DNA from: Pelargonium cotyledonis
Taxonomy: Eukaryota > Streptophyta > Magnoliopsida > Geraniales > Geraniaceae
NCBI GenBank assembly: GCA_036897625.1
Contig: JAYMTA010000004.1
Coordinates: 62,001 to 126,000, forward strand
Reading direction: 5' to 3'
Length of the DNA stretch: 64,000 nucleotides
The first letter of the stretch is position 1; the number at the start of each line of letters is the position of its first letter. Made by a program: the position numbers and the translations under genes. Positions 50,930-63,053 of the stretch are shown here, piece by piece. Below the pieces are notes generated by a model. The model saw nothing but the letters and a program-made list of their open reading frames with translations, was not told where the DNA came from and did no database searches.

Positions 50930-51001
50930 GCTTAGATAGCTCAGTTGGTAGAGCATTCTCCTTTTACCACGCGTTCGTAGGTTAGAATCCTGTCATCTTG
51001 A
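50930..51001 (+). pseudogene. tRNA-like relic, Lys-like 5' part and Pro-like 3' end
   Basis: TAGCTCAGTTGGTAGAGCA (50937-50955) is a perfect consensus D-arm. CTTTTAC follows in anticodon-loop position, as in tRNA-Lys(UUU). The 3' part, GTAGGTTAGAATCCTGTC and then ATCTTGA, resembles organellar tRNA-Pro (ATAGGTTCGAATCCTGTCACCTTGA). The D-stem and T-stem pair, the T-stem with two wobbles. The anticodon stem flanks TCTCC and CCACG do not pair, nor do the acceptor strands GCTTAGA and CATCTTG. It looks like a hybrid or strongly diverged copy. Confidence 0.5.
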
Positions 51002-51439
51002 TAAGAATATTAGATTTCTTCTCTATTCTTAATCTTGTATCCTAACAGCCTTTTAAAAAGATGACACTTGCGGTACAAAATTCACTACTATAGCTATTAA
51101 AAAATTACGAACAAAGTACCTGCCTGAGTGTCTAGCTTTACGCTTTCTTTGCTGTTATATAGTATATGGAAAAGCTTACTATAAATAGAGAATTCCTATG
51201 ATTTTCTGATTAATCAGAATTAAAGATAACGATTTCTAATATTTCAAAGGGGATTTTGATCTAATCTAAAAGCTAATAGGAGGGGACCACTTATTATAAG
51301 AAAAGTAACACCTAAGCTGTAACTTCAAATAAATTACCTAATAAAGCAAAGAATTGGATTTTCTATAAGGACCCATAAAATAGGAAGTAATTAGTAAGAA
51401 AGTAGGAGTCCTAACAGAGATTCCGCACTAACTTTCATA
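51002..51439. other. No gene seen
   Basis: Short A+T-rich spacer between two tRNA-like elements. Confidence 0.6.
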
Positions 51440-51510
51440 AAAATACTGGAATTGTACAAGTGAGACCCGTGAATTTAAATGTCATAAGTTCAAATCCTTA
51501 AACAAGAAGA
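51440..51510 (+). pseudogene. tRNA 3'-half scrap
   Basis: ATGTCATAAGTTCAAATCCTT gives a T-arm, with GTCATAAGTTCAAATCC close to the Met/Thr-type GTCATCGGTTCAAATCC pattern. Upstream GTGAATTTAAAT could be an anticodon-arm remnant. No D-arm is recognisable. Confidence 0.3.
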
Positions 51511-54500
51511 TTAAAAAAAACTTTCATTTTATTGGTTGGAAGATGTATAAACAATTTCTTAGGGCTAGGGCATAAACACTTCCGGTTGTAGTATTAATTA
51601 CTAGCTTGTACTATAGAAGAATTGGGGGTTAGGAGTTTTTGAGCGGCTCTAACTACAACTTTTTCTTTGATCAGGAACTCCCATCTACCAGAGCTTACTT
51701 TAATGAAAAAAGGATCCGGTTATTCTGATAGAATTCTAGTATCTGGGTTACCTGTTTGTCAAGATGCATCCGCTAGTGCGTACCAGATTTTGAGTTATTT
51801 TTTTTATTGGATTACACTCTTGCTAGTCGCACAAAATTATTCCTTGAACGAGAATCCCAATTTTAATGACATTTCTTCATTCATTTTGGTTGATTTAAAA
51901 GTCTTTATGAAATACTAATTAAAAGATCATAATACATATCTTAAAATCGAAGATAAGTACTCGTAAACTTATTTTTCAAATCTATCCTTATGCCGCTTCT
52001 TTATGGTAAATCTATGATTTATTCAGAGAGCTCAGCAGGACGGTTCCTTGCTTGTATTGTGTAGTCTTAGGATTTGCTTATATTTAGATTATTAGGCCTA
52101 AAATCTCATCTTTTTGAATTTCATACGAGCTCCCGTTCTTCTATGGTCGTAACATTTCCATCGGTAATTTTTGTATGGGGGAGGTTAGTATACTAAAAGA
52201 ATTCCTCTGATAATTGAGGATATAAATAGAATAAACAGGAATATAAACTACTAGCTTAAAAAACAGATTTGTAACAAATATTAATAACAGGAGAAATTCG
52301 TCAAAAGTCAGGGTTTTTTTAGAAGCCTGTATGTGGCAGGTTTTTGCAGTATTTAAGGAGTACCAGCTCCCTTTTTTGATACCTACCGAATTCATTGTTC
52401 TGAATATGATTCAATTTTCATTCTTCCTGATCTAGATTTGGATCCTTATCAAGATTTAGTCAAAGTAAAAAAAACTAGTTATAGCAAATACTATAAAAAC
52501 TAAACTCGCAGTATAGTTACAATTCAGACTTAAGCTAGCGTACAAAACTTTTTTTTTTTCAATTACTAGTTTTAAGAAACGCTTACTAAGCTAAGGTAAC
52601 TCCTCAGTTATATACTTGTTAGAGTCAAATGAGATTATCTACACGCGGTAACATGGTCTACCTAAAATAAAAAATCCAAAAAACCTCTCAAACCTACCCG
52701 CGATTTTTGGGCCTTTTTTGCTTATGTTATAGTTGACAAAAGGATTATAGCTGTTATGATTGATAAACTAAATCCACTTCTTTTCTCCCCAATTTGATTT
52801 TTGACTTAGATCGATCTGAAAGGTTCTAATAAAGAACAGTATAAAAAGATATAAATGACGCATGAAATCCCTTGGCTGGGTGTACTCTCCTCACAAAAGA
52901 GTTTGCTAGATTACTCGATATATTCGGCTTAATCTTTCTGATTGCTGCAGAAGTCTAATTATAGCATGATGGAAAGAACAGAGTAATCCCGACTAAAGCG
53001 GTTCCCCTTATTCTTATACAAGGAGTGTTTTACTGTTTAGGTTTTAGGCTATTAAGTAGGGTAATCGCAAAAAGCTTCTTGTATGGCCTATTTCGCGTGT
53101 TTTAATGTGTTTTTATGCCTACTTATGCATGATTGGCTATTTCTTTAATTTTATTTAGATTTCCCATTGTTTTTAGAAAGGTGTAAGTAAAAAAGGGGGT
53201 ACATCCTGAAAACAAGAGTCTTTATAATAAACCTGGTTTCAAGTCTTATGACTCTAATAAGTGTACTATAGGAATCCGTCATAAAAGTAAGACCTAATTA
53301 ACGCTAATGTGGAATAAACTGCTGATTTCAACAAATCTAAAAGCCCCTAGATACCAAATATTTAATTCTTAAAAAAACAAAGGAAGCTACACAGAGTCGT
53401 TCCAGAGTAGAACCTTTTAGTTCTTACTTTTTGAGTGGTATGCTATCTCCCTTAGCGAGGCTTTTTAGTTCTAAACTAGAACCTTAGATTTCTTTTAGTT
53501 GCCTCCTACTTAATTCCAAATTAACTTGCAAACAAGTCTAAAAATTAGCATTATTGACTCATATTTTCCTTTACTTTAAGGGAACTCCGTTCATAAAGTG
53601 AGATTGGATTCTCTTATTAGGTTTTATACTGAGGGTCCCTCTACCAATAAATACGGATAAAATTTATTCAATATAAAGCTTACTCACTCATTAAGGGGTT
53701 AAGTAAACGAGGAAGCAATCTAAAAGAAAAATTGTGCATCCCTGCCTAACTATAGCATGTCATAAAAGTACTTTGTAATTAAAAATATGCTAACAAAAAT
53801 TTTATCTGTATTTATTAGTAGAATTCTTGTTATTTGTTCAGCTTTATAAGGTCTCTAGTATCCCGTGCAAAATGGGTTAAATGAATTTCCACAATATCAC
53901 ATGACTCTGACTTTTTAAGTTCAATGAGATTTGAAAGTGTCGCCTATTTTATATCAAATATTTCTTGAAATATTTAGTTACTACAAGCTTAAGCAAATTC
54001 TAGACTAAATTACCCTGACATAGTATTTGTTCTATTTTTAAACAATAAAGCAAATAAGGGGAGTACAATTTCTGAATAAAGAAAATGCCTTAAACGAAAG
54101 GAAATTTTATGTTTTTGTTGTTTTTCGAATGGGAAAGTACAATAGGGACACTGTAGTTGAACTTGTGACTAAGGATTATATGGACTTCCTTCTTCCTCAA
54201 AAAATTTTCTATGGGGGAATTTCCGGATACACATTGGGCTCCTTTTATAGTTCAGGACTCTACAAGAAAAACCCTTTTCAAGGTTTTCCTAATTACAGCG
54301 ACTTAATAAAACCGGAGACCCTTCATTAGTTATTTTTACGCATAAACCGGAAACGTTTCAAATATATATACGAAAACAAAAATATTAAACCAATGAAATC
54401 ATCTACTAAAGTTTAAGAATACTTACTATAACTCATAGCAGGCTTAAAGCTAGTGCAAGGGAGGTTGCCTGCTAAAGTCTACTTTTAAATGTATGAAAGA

Positions 54501-54929
54501 GCAAAAGCAAATTAGTATAAGAGAAAGTACTATCCTATCTCTAATAAATTTATTGAGTCTTGTGCTGTTATTATAAAACTTTTTATTACTGATTTGAGCC
54601 CTGGTTAATAGGTCAGAAGACTCTGTTTGTATCAAAAAATTCTGATATATTTTGACTTTCTCTATTAGAATGCGGGTATTTAGTGCCCTTGTGTGTGATT
54701 CTTTTTTAGTTAGAGCCGGCCTCATTGCTTAGAAATCTAAAGAGCTCGAAGGGGTTATAAAGTAGCAGAACAAGTCGTTTTTATAAAAGGTATAGAGTAC
54801 CTGATAATAAGAGTCTGTAAATATGGAATCTTATAGGAAATCCTGAATGAGAGCTTACTAGAAACCTGTATACATTTTAAAGACATTTTTTGAGCGTCAA
54901 GGTATTTAAACCGGGTTTGACTAAAATAG
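51511..54929. other. No gene seen; A+T-rich spacer
   Basis: Frames of 66-91 codons occur on both strands (for example 52141-52395 and 54450-54725 on the minus strand) without recognisable products. No RNA gene seen. Confidence 0.55.
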
Positions 54930-55280
54930 GTGTTATATTCCTTTCATCCTATTATAATACTGAAAGGGTTTTTGCTTTTATCACAGATAATAAATATCGA
55001 AATTTTCTACTGTAAACCTCTAAAAAGAAGAAGTACGAGCTCCTGCTTCAAAAAAAGTTTTGGATTTAAATTACGGGAATTACTTATAAGTTTCAGTTCC
55101 TCAATCTTTACAGGGCTGCATCTTAATAAAAGTACAAAAAAAAATTATAGTGATAAGACGATCCTGGTTAGCTTAAGCCTTTGTCAGTCTCGAACATTAT
55201 TTTTACAGGTAGTATCCAAAAGAGCCGAGCATTTCTTAAAAGGAGTAGCTATTACACATTTAAGTAAGGACTCTCTTTAA
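54930..55280 (+). CDS. Unrecognised 116-codon open frame
   Basis: The peptide starts MLYSFHPIIILKGFLLLSQI, with a hydrophobic N-terminus of about 25 residues that could act as a signal or membrane anchor. A Lys/Arg/Ser-rich body and a C-terminal HFLKGVAITHLSKDSL follow. The basic character recalls organellar ribosomal or maturase proteins in general, but I find no motif of either. Length is close to the chance maximum. No ribosome-binding site or co-directional neighbour is seen. Confidence 0.12.
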   Translation: MLYSFHPIIILKGFLLLSQIINIEIFYCKPLKRRSTSSCFKKSFGFKLRELLISFSSSIFTGLHLNKSTKKNYSDKTILVSLSLCQSRTLFLQVVSKRAEHFLKGVAITHLSKDSL

Positions 55281-57776
55281 TCCCATTATTAGGACAAATC
55301 TGTTTCATTTGAATTGAGGGTGTTTTACTAAAGTCTCTCTGGTTTCTTGTGTTATGAGATAGAAATTCTTAGTATAATAGGCAAAGTACTATATATAGAT
55401 ATAAAGCAATAGAAAACCCCACAGGAAACAGGGGTGCTATATAATTACAAGTACTTCTTAGTGGAAAGCAGTACCCCAAGTATAAGTGATTTATAATATT
55501 CCTTAACTATTTTGTCATCCACATACTAGATCTTAAGAATCTCGTTTACTATTTGGCTATAAAAGATCCTCAAAGAATGCTACTCATGAAAAAGCCGCAT
55601 AAGGCATAACTAACGCTGGGAGCTGGCTTGTAAATATAGCAAATATAAACTAAAATACAGTAACAAATAATAAGGAAAGGTAAAACAAATTAGAATTGGG
55701 ACAGAAAGGAATCCTGTAGGGTTTAGAAACAAAAGGTATTTGGTGGAACCCCCCTTTATAAAGTCTAACAATAACCAAGAATACTTTTTGATTTTGTGTC
55801 TCAGTGCTTCAGTTAATATATGAGATTTAAAGGAAAGTCTTGTACCTATGTAGCATCATGAATAGGTTTACGACATGTCCTTGATTCTGCTTTAGTGAAG
55901 TAATGCAAAAGAGTCTTTATGTAATTAAATGCTTTCTTTTATATTATAGGAGTTCCTTATCATATATACCTAGTTTACTCTGAAGGCTAAATCGAGTATA
56001 GAGTTAAAAACCAGTCGAATTCCTTATTTTTTGAATTGTAGAATAGGTTGTCTAGGATATTTCACATTATAATAATTATATAATTTATATAAAAGCAAAT
56101 GCGATACTTATAAGTAGATATCTCCTATATTATGGCGAAGCGCCCTTATCCATATAGAAGAAAAACTTTGGTCAACATCCCAAAACAGTTTATAACATCC
56201 AAGTATACCACCTATTTAACTACCGGGAACGGGCTTATACAACTTATCTGAAAAGTTTTAAAGGAGGATTCTGGGTCTTGTAACTATATATTATGAGAAG
56301 CCTATTTTGAACTTTTAGATATCCTAGCGATATAATATCGTCGAGATCCAGACTTTAATTCTTTAAGAAGAGACTTACTACCAGGTTTACCTCACTTAAA
56401 TAAATGGGGTAGTTTTTTAGTTTACAAATTAGAAAAACTGTCAAGATATATGACATACAACACAAGAGTAAAGAGTACACGAATGACCACTTTACTACTC
56501 ATATTTAATATAGTTTCTCAAATGCAATAAAATTGATAGTCTTTGAAAGCGTGCAAAATAATAGGTTTCGTATATGGAACAATTTCACTATGCGGTTTTA
56601 TACTAGCTTAGGAGTGTCAAACATTCTTAGTTACTAGAGGAGTTTCTTGTCGCTGGGATCCTTTAATATAAAGAGGATACAACAAAAGCCTCATATGCTC
56701 TTAACAATACCAAGGACCCTCTCTCTATTTTATTCAAAACACAATAGGGTAGGCATAAAAAACTTAGTAGTAAGTAAATATTTTAACAGAGATACTTATA
56801 ACTGTCTTATCTTTGATATTAAGCTTAATACCTAAGTGAGGCTTTCCTTAGGGAGAAATCTCTATATAAAGATATATCTTGAATGTAGTCTTTTTAATTC
56901 CTATTTGATAAATTCAGTTACCATTACTTAAATTCTTAATATATAATTTTTTATAGTCATAGTGATTTAGTCTTTTCCTTTTGTACCTTTATAGCTTAAT
57001 CTCTATTCTACTTTTCCAATACAATAAAAGCAGGCTTGGAGCTTCTTAGAGAGCTTCCAAAGAGGTTTGTTTTTACTATATGGGATTCCGGACTTACAAG
57101 AGAGTCTTGTAGTTAGTGCCTTTCAACGAGGTTGCTCAAAAAGGGTATTCTGTGGTGGTAGCACTATAAGTGTGACTGTCTATATCTATATTAGAACAAG
57201 GAACGGAAGAACCTAGTCTATAAAAATCTATTAAAAAGAGTGTTATGTCTGGAAGATAGTTAAACTTAAAAGTTAAAAAGGACCTCTTGTGCTTTGTTAA
57301 ATTTTAAAAGTGTGTATTATCAGAAAAGGAAATCTATAACTTTTAGTGGCTTTTAGAGACTGCCTCGCTTTAAAATTCCAGATAGAGAAAGAAAATCCTC
57401 TAAAATCAATTGCATTAGCAACAGTAACCCTCAAGATACGATATGAGAGTGATATCACTGAGAAAAAGGGACTCTCCTAATTCTTAAAAAGAACAGAATT
57501 GAAAGTATAATCCCGAATAGAATTCCTTTTTTGTTTGTATAACCAGCAAAGAATTTTCTTTTTTGGATTAGCTAGTCCCACGAATATGTGCTGCAAGGCG
57601 GGTCTGCTCTGCCCTTCACCGTGACTTTAGGGCTACACAAGTAGAGGCAATTTCTTTAATAAAGTACCTAGCTAGATTTTGACGATTAGTAGAGAATAAC
57701 TGGGGTTAGAAGAAAAGAGCTAAGATCTTTGAGCATCGAAACTCAGAATATACAAGAATATATTCATTACTCTATA
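55281..57776. other. No gene seen; A+T-rich spacer
   Basis: No supported feature in this block. Confidence 0.6.
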
Positions 57777-57838
57777 TCAACTAGATTTGAACCTGCAGCC
57801 GTCTTCTAACTTTAGAGGTGGCTTACGTAACAACTTGT
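57777..57838 (-). pseudogene. tRNA 3'-half scrap, Lys-like
   Basis: On the minus strand GACGGCTGCAGGTTCAAATC matches the T-arm side of the Lys-like relic at 12763-12835 (AACGGCTGCAGGTTCAA). The upstream part, AAGTTGTTACGTAAGCC, is a possible eroded D-arm, but the spacing to the T-arm is several bases longer than in the other copies. Lys is suggested by the shared 3' half only. Confidence 0.3.
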
Positions 57839-60090
57839 CTTGAGTATAAGGTAGTAATAGCCTTATATTAATTAGGCTTATCCGGATACTCCTGCTGGAA
57901 TTTAAGATACAAAGACTTTACATTTTAATCCTATTTTATGTGACACAAACTCTTCAAATGCCTGACTTCGATAAATGGAAGTTTTTCCAGTAAGCGACAA
58001 AGGGAATTAGGCAAGCCTTAGCTCGTATAAGAGCGCGTCTATCTATCGAGTGATCAGTTTTGACAGTTAAGAACTCTTTTGAAATCTTATTATCTAAGTA
58101 TAAATCGTAAATTTAATTATTCATCCTTTGGCAAAGTCCAACTATAAAGCGAACAATTACTTTTCTGGTACAACTACCACTCTGTTTCGAATAAGCAGTG
58201 CCTTGCTAGGAGTAAGCAAATCGAATTAAAAAAAATAGAGTATACCCGGAATGAGAGCGGAAAAGACTTATGTAAGCTAGTTTTTTACTTGTTCATTATA
58301 CTATGACTAGCAGAATTGTTCAATTGGAAACATATTTTAAATTAAGGTATATATTACGACAAACTTGGGAACTCTTACTTGTTTGGAATTTAATACTAGG
58401 ATTTATCCTGAAAATGAGCACTCCTTGCTTTGAGTAGGGGTTGGTTTTCGTATATAAGCTAATTTAATCGGATCCGGAGGTATGGAATTAAGTATAATAC
58501 TAACTGATTTTTAGTATTAATCCAAAAGTCATTTATCGAACGTACTCATTTTTTTTTTAACTTCGCTTTACTTAGTTTTAGGGCATTTTATTGAACCAGA
58601 TATTGACAGTTTTATAGTTGAATAAGGTCCGTTACTGCTTCCCAGGATACTCAAAAATATCTATCATACTTAATCTTCCGTAATTACCAACGAGAACTCC
58701 CTTTCTAACATTATGATATTGGTAATATGGACTGGACCCCGTTGAGGTTTTAGTCTCTCCTCTTGAGTGCGGGGTTCTTTGCGGCTTAAGGGTACATACA
58801 ATAGTATATCCGATATCAATAGAAGTAACCGGACGGGGGTATTTTGAGCGTACGTTATTCAGTGGCACTCGGCAGAGTACCCCAGTATAAAGGAAAATCT
58901 ATGTAGTTTTAGGTCTTGATTATCTTACAATTAGAGTTTTTAGAATTAGTTCTAACGACAGTCAATACAATAACCTGTAGAGATTTATCATATCTATCAT
59001 TACCGAAAAACTTTAGTTAGTATAGATGCCTCTTCTCTCGACGAAAACGCTTGGATATAAATGTGAGTAGTAATCCTCTCTTTTTTATCTAAACTTGCCA
59101 GTTCAGCAAGAACAATCGAGGTTTTATACATTCGTTTGTTAACTATCAAACTAGTATTTTATAGAATTCTACTGTAACCGCTACCCCTGTTTTATTTATA
59201 AGGGGCCCCCTCCCTATACTAGTAGGTATATCATTATGTAGATTTACTTTAAAAGTTTGTTCTGTTCGACTTATAGCTGTTACCAGCTGATTTGGACTCT
59301 AATTCTATGCCAACCTCCCCCTATTTCTCACACGTTTTGAAACTTTAAAACATAAATTTTATATAGCTAAAGTAGACTTCACTATAAAATGAGGGGGGAT
59401 GTCTAACAATTTTTTATATTAGGTGATAAGTATTACACTAACAGAAAAAAGATTAGCACAATTACTACGAGCCCCTCTTTTGGTTTGTTAATCATTTTCT
59501 GTATTAGCTCTTGCAAAGGTTTGCATACCTAACTTTTAAGATTCTTATTGACTAAAAAGCTGTTGTCCAAACTTATGTAGAGTACTTTTTTATGCAACTT
59601 TTTGTCGAATAGTACTTTTTTTTTCTTTTGAGGATTCAAGTAAAAAAGGAAGAATTCCTTAGTAACTTCTTATTCTTAACTAGCTTTTTTTAAAGATAAA
59701 GTTGATTTTAAGTTTTTCGTTGGATTACCATTCTGAGTCACTTGCTTTGTGTTAAGTAAGATAAGGAGACCCGGAATTAGATAGTGAGTTAGGAGAAGAA
59801 CCCTTGCTCGGAATTCTAAGCCTTTGAGCCCCCTCATAGTACCGCAGTCTTGTCAAATAGGGCATAGGTTTGGAACAATAGGATCGCTTAGATAGAACTA
59901 GCTTATAAAGTCTCTAGTAAAGAATAAGTTGTTCTTAGAAAACGAGAATCCTTGGCAGTACGTGTTTCCCGCCGGTGAAAAGGAAGATTACAAAAGTAAC
60001 AGACTTCCTTTGCTATGGAATACAAGATTAACAAGGGTACCCGCGTAGGTCGAAATCCATTACTAGTTGAAAGTACACCCATCTCTGCTA
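57839..60090. other. No gene seen; A+T-rich spacer
   Basis: No supported feature in this block. Confidence 0.6.
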
Positions 60091-60162
60091 TGGAGTAAAA
60101 GGGCTCGAACCATTGCACGGCAACTCTAGGAACTCGTGCTTTACCCACTTTGCTATACTCCA
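60091..60162 (-). pseudogene. tRNA-Gln-like relic (copy 3, most complete)
   Basis: On the minus strand the element begins TGGAGTA-TA-GCAAAGTGG and ends GGTTCGAGCCCTTTTACTCC plus A, 72 nt in all. The acceptor strands TGGAGTA and TACTCCA pair at all seven positions, position 8-9 is TA, and the T-arm keeps four of five pairs with a canonical loop. The ends and D-arm match mitochondrial-type tRNA-Gln (TGGAGTATAGCCAAGTGGTAAGGC). The anticodon arm is replaced: no TTG anticodon is in place, and instead GCACG and CGTGC form a 5-bp stem around 15 nt. It has an intact acceptor and T-arm but no normal anticodon arm. Confidence 0.55.
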
Positions 60163-60879
60163 AAAAACAACTGTACTTACTAGTGATAAAACATAACTAC
60201 TCTTTACTACTACCCTTGACCCTTGATTGGAAATAATGAGCTCAATCTCTTTCTATCTAAATGATTTTATTCCTAACCTGGGTTGACTATTGAAGAACTA
60301 AAGTTAAATCTAAGGATTTCAATTGCCTAATTCCTTATAACAAAAAATCCTCTTCATTCGTATTCCAACTATCGTATATGTTATAGCCCCTTTTTAGTCC
60401 TTATATTGGTACCACTATCAATAAGAAACAAGTAAGTCATAAGAAGTTGGTGGGGGTTCCAAATTACACTAGAGTAAATAAATCCACCATAGACCCTTTT
60501 TTGTGTGCTATCTTCCATCAAAAATACGGAAAGACTTCGCCTTTTTAATGTAGTATTGAGAATTTCTTGAAGCTAAAGATAAGGGGTTTTTCGCCAGTAA
60601 AGGACGGAAATAGTTAAATTCAGCAGGAGTTTTTTTAACTGAAAAATGCATACCAAGATATCACTTTTTAGAAAGGGGCCCACTTCTGGAATCTTGTGAC
60701 TCTTTTTACTTAATTTTCACTTGGATAATGGGGCATAAAAGGATCGATCGGTTGCGTCTGTAATTGGCCAGCCCGTAATCCTTAGCAATTAACCGGATTG
60801 TGTTATAGGTAATAGAGCCTAATAAATCTTACCAATTATAGATAGGCATCGCATAAGAGTAGGATCTTATTAGACTTAG
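60163..60879. other. No gene seen
   Basis: A+T-rich spacer between two tRNA-like elements; nothing assignable. Confidence 0.6.
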
Positions 60880-60945
60880 CGGGAGCAAGACTTGAACCTG
60901 TGGTAATTACACGAGAGTCTCCCTGCTCTACCAATAATTAGAACC
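60880..60945 (-). pseudogene. tRNA-like relic related to the CUU group
   Basis: On the minus strand ATTATTGGTAGAGCAGGGAG is followed by ACTCTCGTGTAATTACC and ACAGGTTCAAGTCTTG. From GGTAGAGC to GTTCAAGTC it has the same length (44 nt) as the copies at 20180 and 22715 and shares GGTAGAGCAGGG, ACTCT and GTTCAAGTC with the latter. TGTAAT could alternatively be a displaced Thr(UGU) loop. Acceptor strands do not pair. Group membership is likely; the amino acid is uncertain. Confidence 0.45.
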
Positions 60946-62980
60946 AGTTATATAGCACTAAAATTAAGAACTAAATTCTTCTAAAGTTAACCAATTACTA
61001 CTAAGGATCTCGAGACTCGTTTTTATTACTATGAATTTAAAATATAAAATAGGTTCAAATGCCTTATAATATTTGTAAGGGGGCTCCTCCTAGCTTTACT
61101 TTATCTCAGAACTCCGGGCTATGCTCTAGCATAAATAGAACTTTTCGTCTTTGAACTCTTAGCTTTCATAATAAGGGGTTTAGTCACAAACTAATTCTTT
61201 GCTTTTAGGAACCTTGTTAAACGAATTTCTTAATTTTAGCGATAGGGCTCGCTATTATTTTCCCTTATGACTTTTAGCAGTATTCTGAATACCCTTAGCT
61301 TTTTTGTGGTATACCTTAAGAAGAGAACAAAACTTTACATCAGAACCCCAAAAAGAGAAATCTTAGCAGAAACACCTAAGCAATTTTATGCTAGCTATTC
61401 TATTAAGGAAATAAGATATGAAATGAAAATACCCCAAAAAGAGCTTAAGCAACTGTACGTACTGTGACTTTCCTACAATACATACACCTTTTGACCAGAA
61501 CCCAGAGAGGGCCTTCTCTTAATTTTCTGGAAATCAAAAAGCCGCGTTCTAGTATATATAATAGATAGAAGCTTGCGTCTCACTCCCAACAGGAGCTTCC
61601 TTCAGTACATTTGAAATAAGATAGCTTTTCTGTTGCAAAGGCTGCCGTAGTTCACATCAACTACAATGGCTTTTGTGATAAACTCGCCAAGAAATATCGT
61701 CGGTTCCATTCCTATTAAGATTTACCCCTTAACCCTAAAATGGAGTACGATCAAAGGAATGCTCACAAGTTCTGAAGTCCTAACTGACTAAGAGCTCGAG
61801 GTAACTGGATCTACTAGAAAACAACTAGGTTTTCTGGTTATTTAAGGAGAGTCTAAACAAGACAAGTTTTAGTCTTAAGAATTTCTAATCTTAGGAAGTA
61901 GAAATCGACTCGCTTTGATAAGGGTTGTATCTAAAGTCTTATTTCATTAAAACTGTTTCCCCTTCTTATTCATGCGAGTGCTTTGTATTATTTAGAGAAA
62001 CTCCTTCTCTTCGTTTGACCGAGATGTTACCCAATTTCTTACTATCGATCAGTATACGACAGCTTGCCTTTGAATGGGTTGCTTTGTACTCCCTTTACAG
62101 CACAGAACCTTGTAGCTAAAGTCTGGGAATAGACTACTCAATATGACAGCATCCTCTTGTCAGGTATACTTTTTTGAGTAACCCCGAGGAACAGTTTAGC
62201 GGCGACCGTTCTAGCTCGGGTTCCGGTATCCCTTCGAAATTCATAGGAAGAATATATAGTAGCTTTTTGAACTTTAATCCAGAATAAACTACACCTATAA
62301 CATCCTATCAAAAGTAGCAACTTTTTAAACTATAGTGTGAGGCCTGAGATTCCTCTAAAGCAAAACAAGTATTGGATAGCATTAGACAAGAAAACTTGAA
62401 ATATCCAAATTGGAAAATTCCTAAAGACCCCGCGCATCGTATAGCTTCCTAAATACACAAACCTGTAAATAGGAATCTCATATTTAAAAGAAATTCTAGG
62501 CAAATAGCTGCTTTTTATAAGTATTGCTTACAAAAAAAGTAACCTTAAACACCTAGATAGAAGAAACTTGTTTTTATAATAGATTGAAAACTTTTACGCC
62601 TTTCTTAAAATTAATGGCTAATGCGAAGGAGCTCCCTTGTTTAACTAACAAAAAGATTGAAATTAGAAGATTTCTTATATAGGACCTCAAGGAAAGGGAG
62701 AGTACATAACCAGAAAAGGCACTCCAAGAGAACTCGTGAGAGCCTCATAGATAAGGAAACTTTACCTACTCTAATGAAAGATCTAAGCTACCCGAATAAA
62801 ATTTCTTTCTGATCGAAGGGTTATAAGTAAATAGAGAGAATCCTAACTTGACCGAATAAAAATATAGCACAAAAGATATGGATACAATTATCTATATGGA
62901 TGAGCACTTCTTTAGTTTCTATTTATACCCAGCCTTTGTACAAGTATACAACAAGGCCCCAGGGAAGGAAACGCTTTTGT
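60946..62980. other. No gene seen; A+T-rich spacer
   Basis: No supported feature in this block. Confidence 0.6.
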
Positions 62981-63053
62981 GAGTGTATAGTTTAGTTGGT
63001 AGAACATTGTACTTTTAAGCTCGCAACTGCGGGTTCGAGTCCTGTCTCTCTTA
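62981..63053 (+). pseudogene. tRNA-Lys(UUU)-like relic (copy 3)
   Basis: GAGTGTA-TA-GTTTAGTTGG-TAGAACATTG, then CTTTTAA as a perfect Lys(UUU) anticodon loop, and GCGGG-TTCGAGT-CCTGT as T-arm. It is 73 nt, the same length as the mitochondrial-type tRNA-Lys I remember (GGGTGTATAGCTCAGTTGG...), and aligns without gaps. The D-stem (GTTT with GAAC) and T-stem pair. The anticodon stem TTGTA/GCTCG does not, and the acceptor GAGTGTA/CTCTCTT has three mismatches. A decayed copy is the simplest reading. If transcripts were edited it could still function, but there is no sign of that here. Confidence 0.55.
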
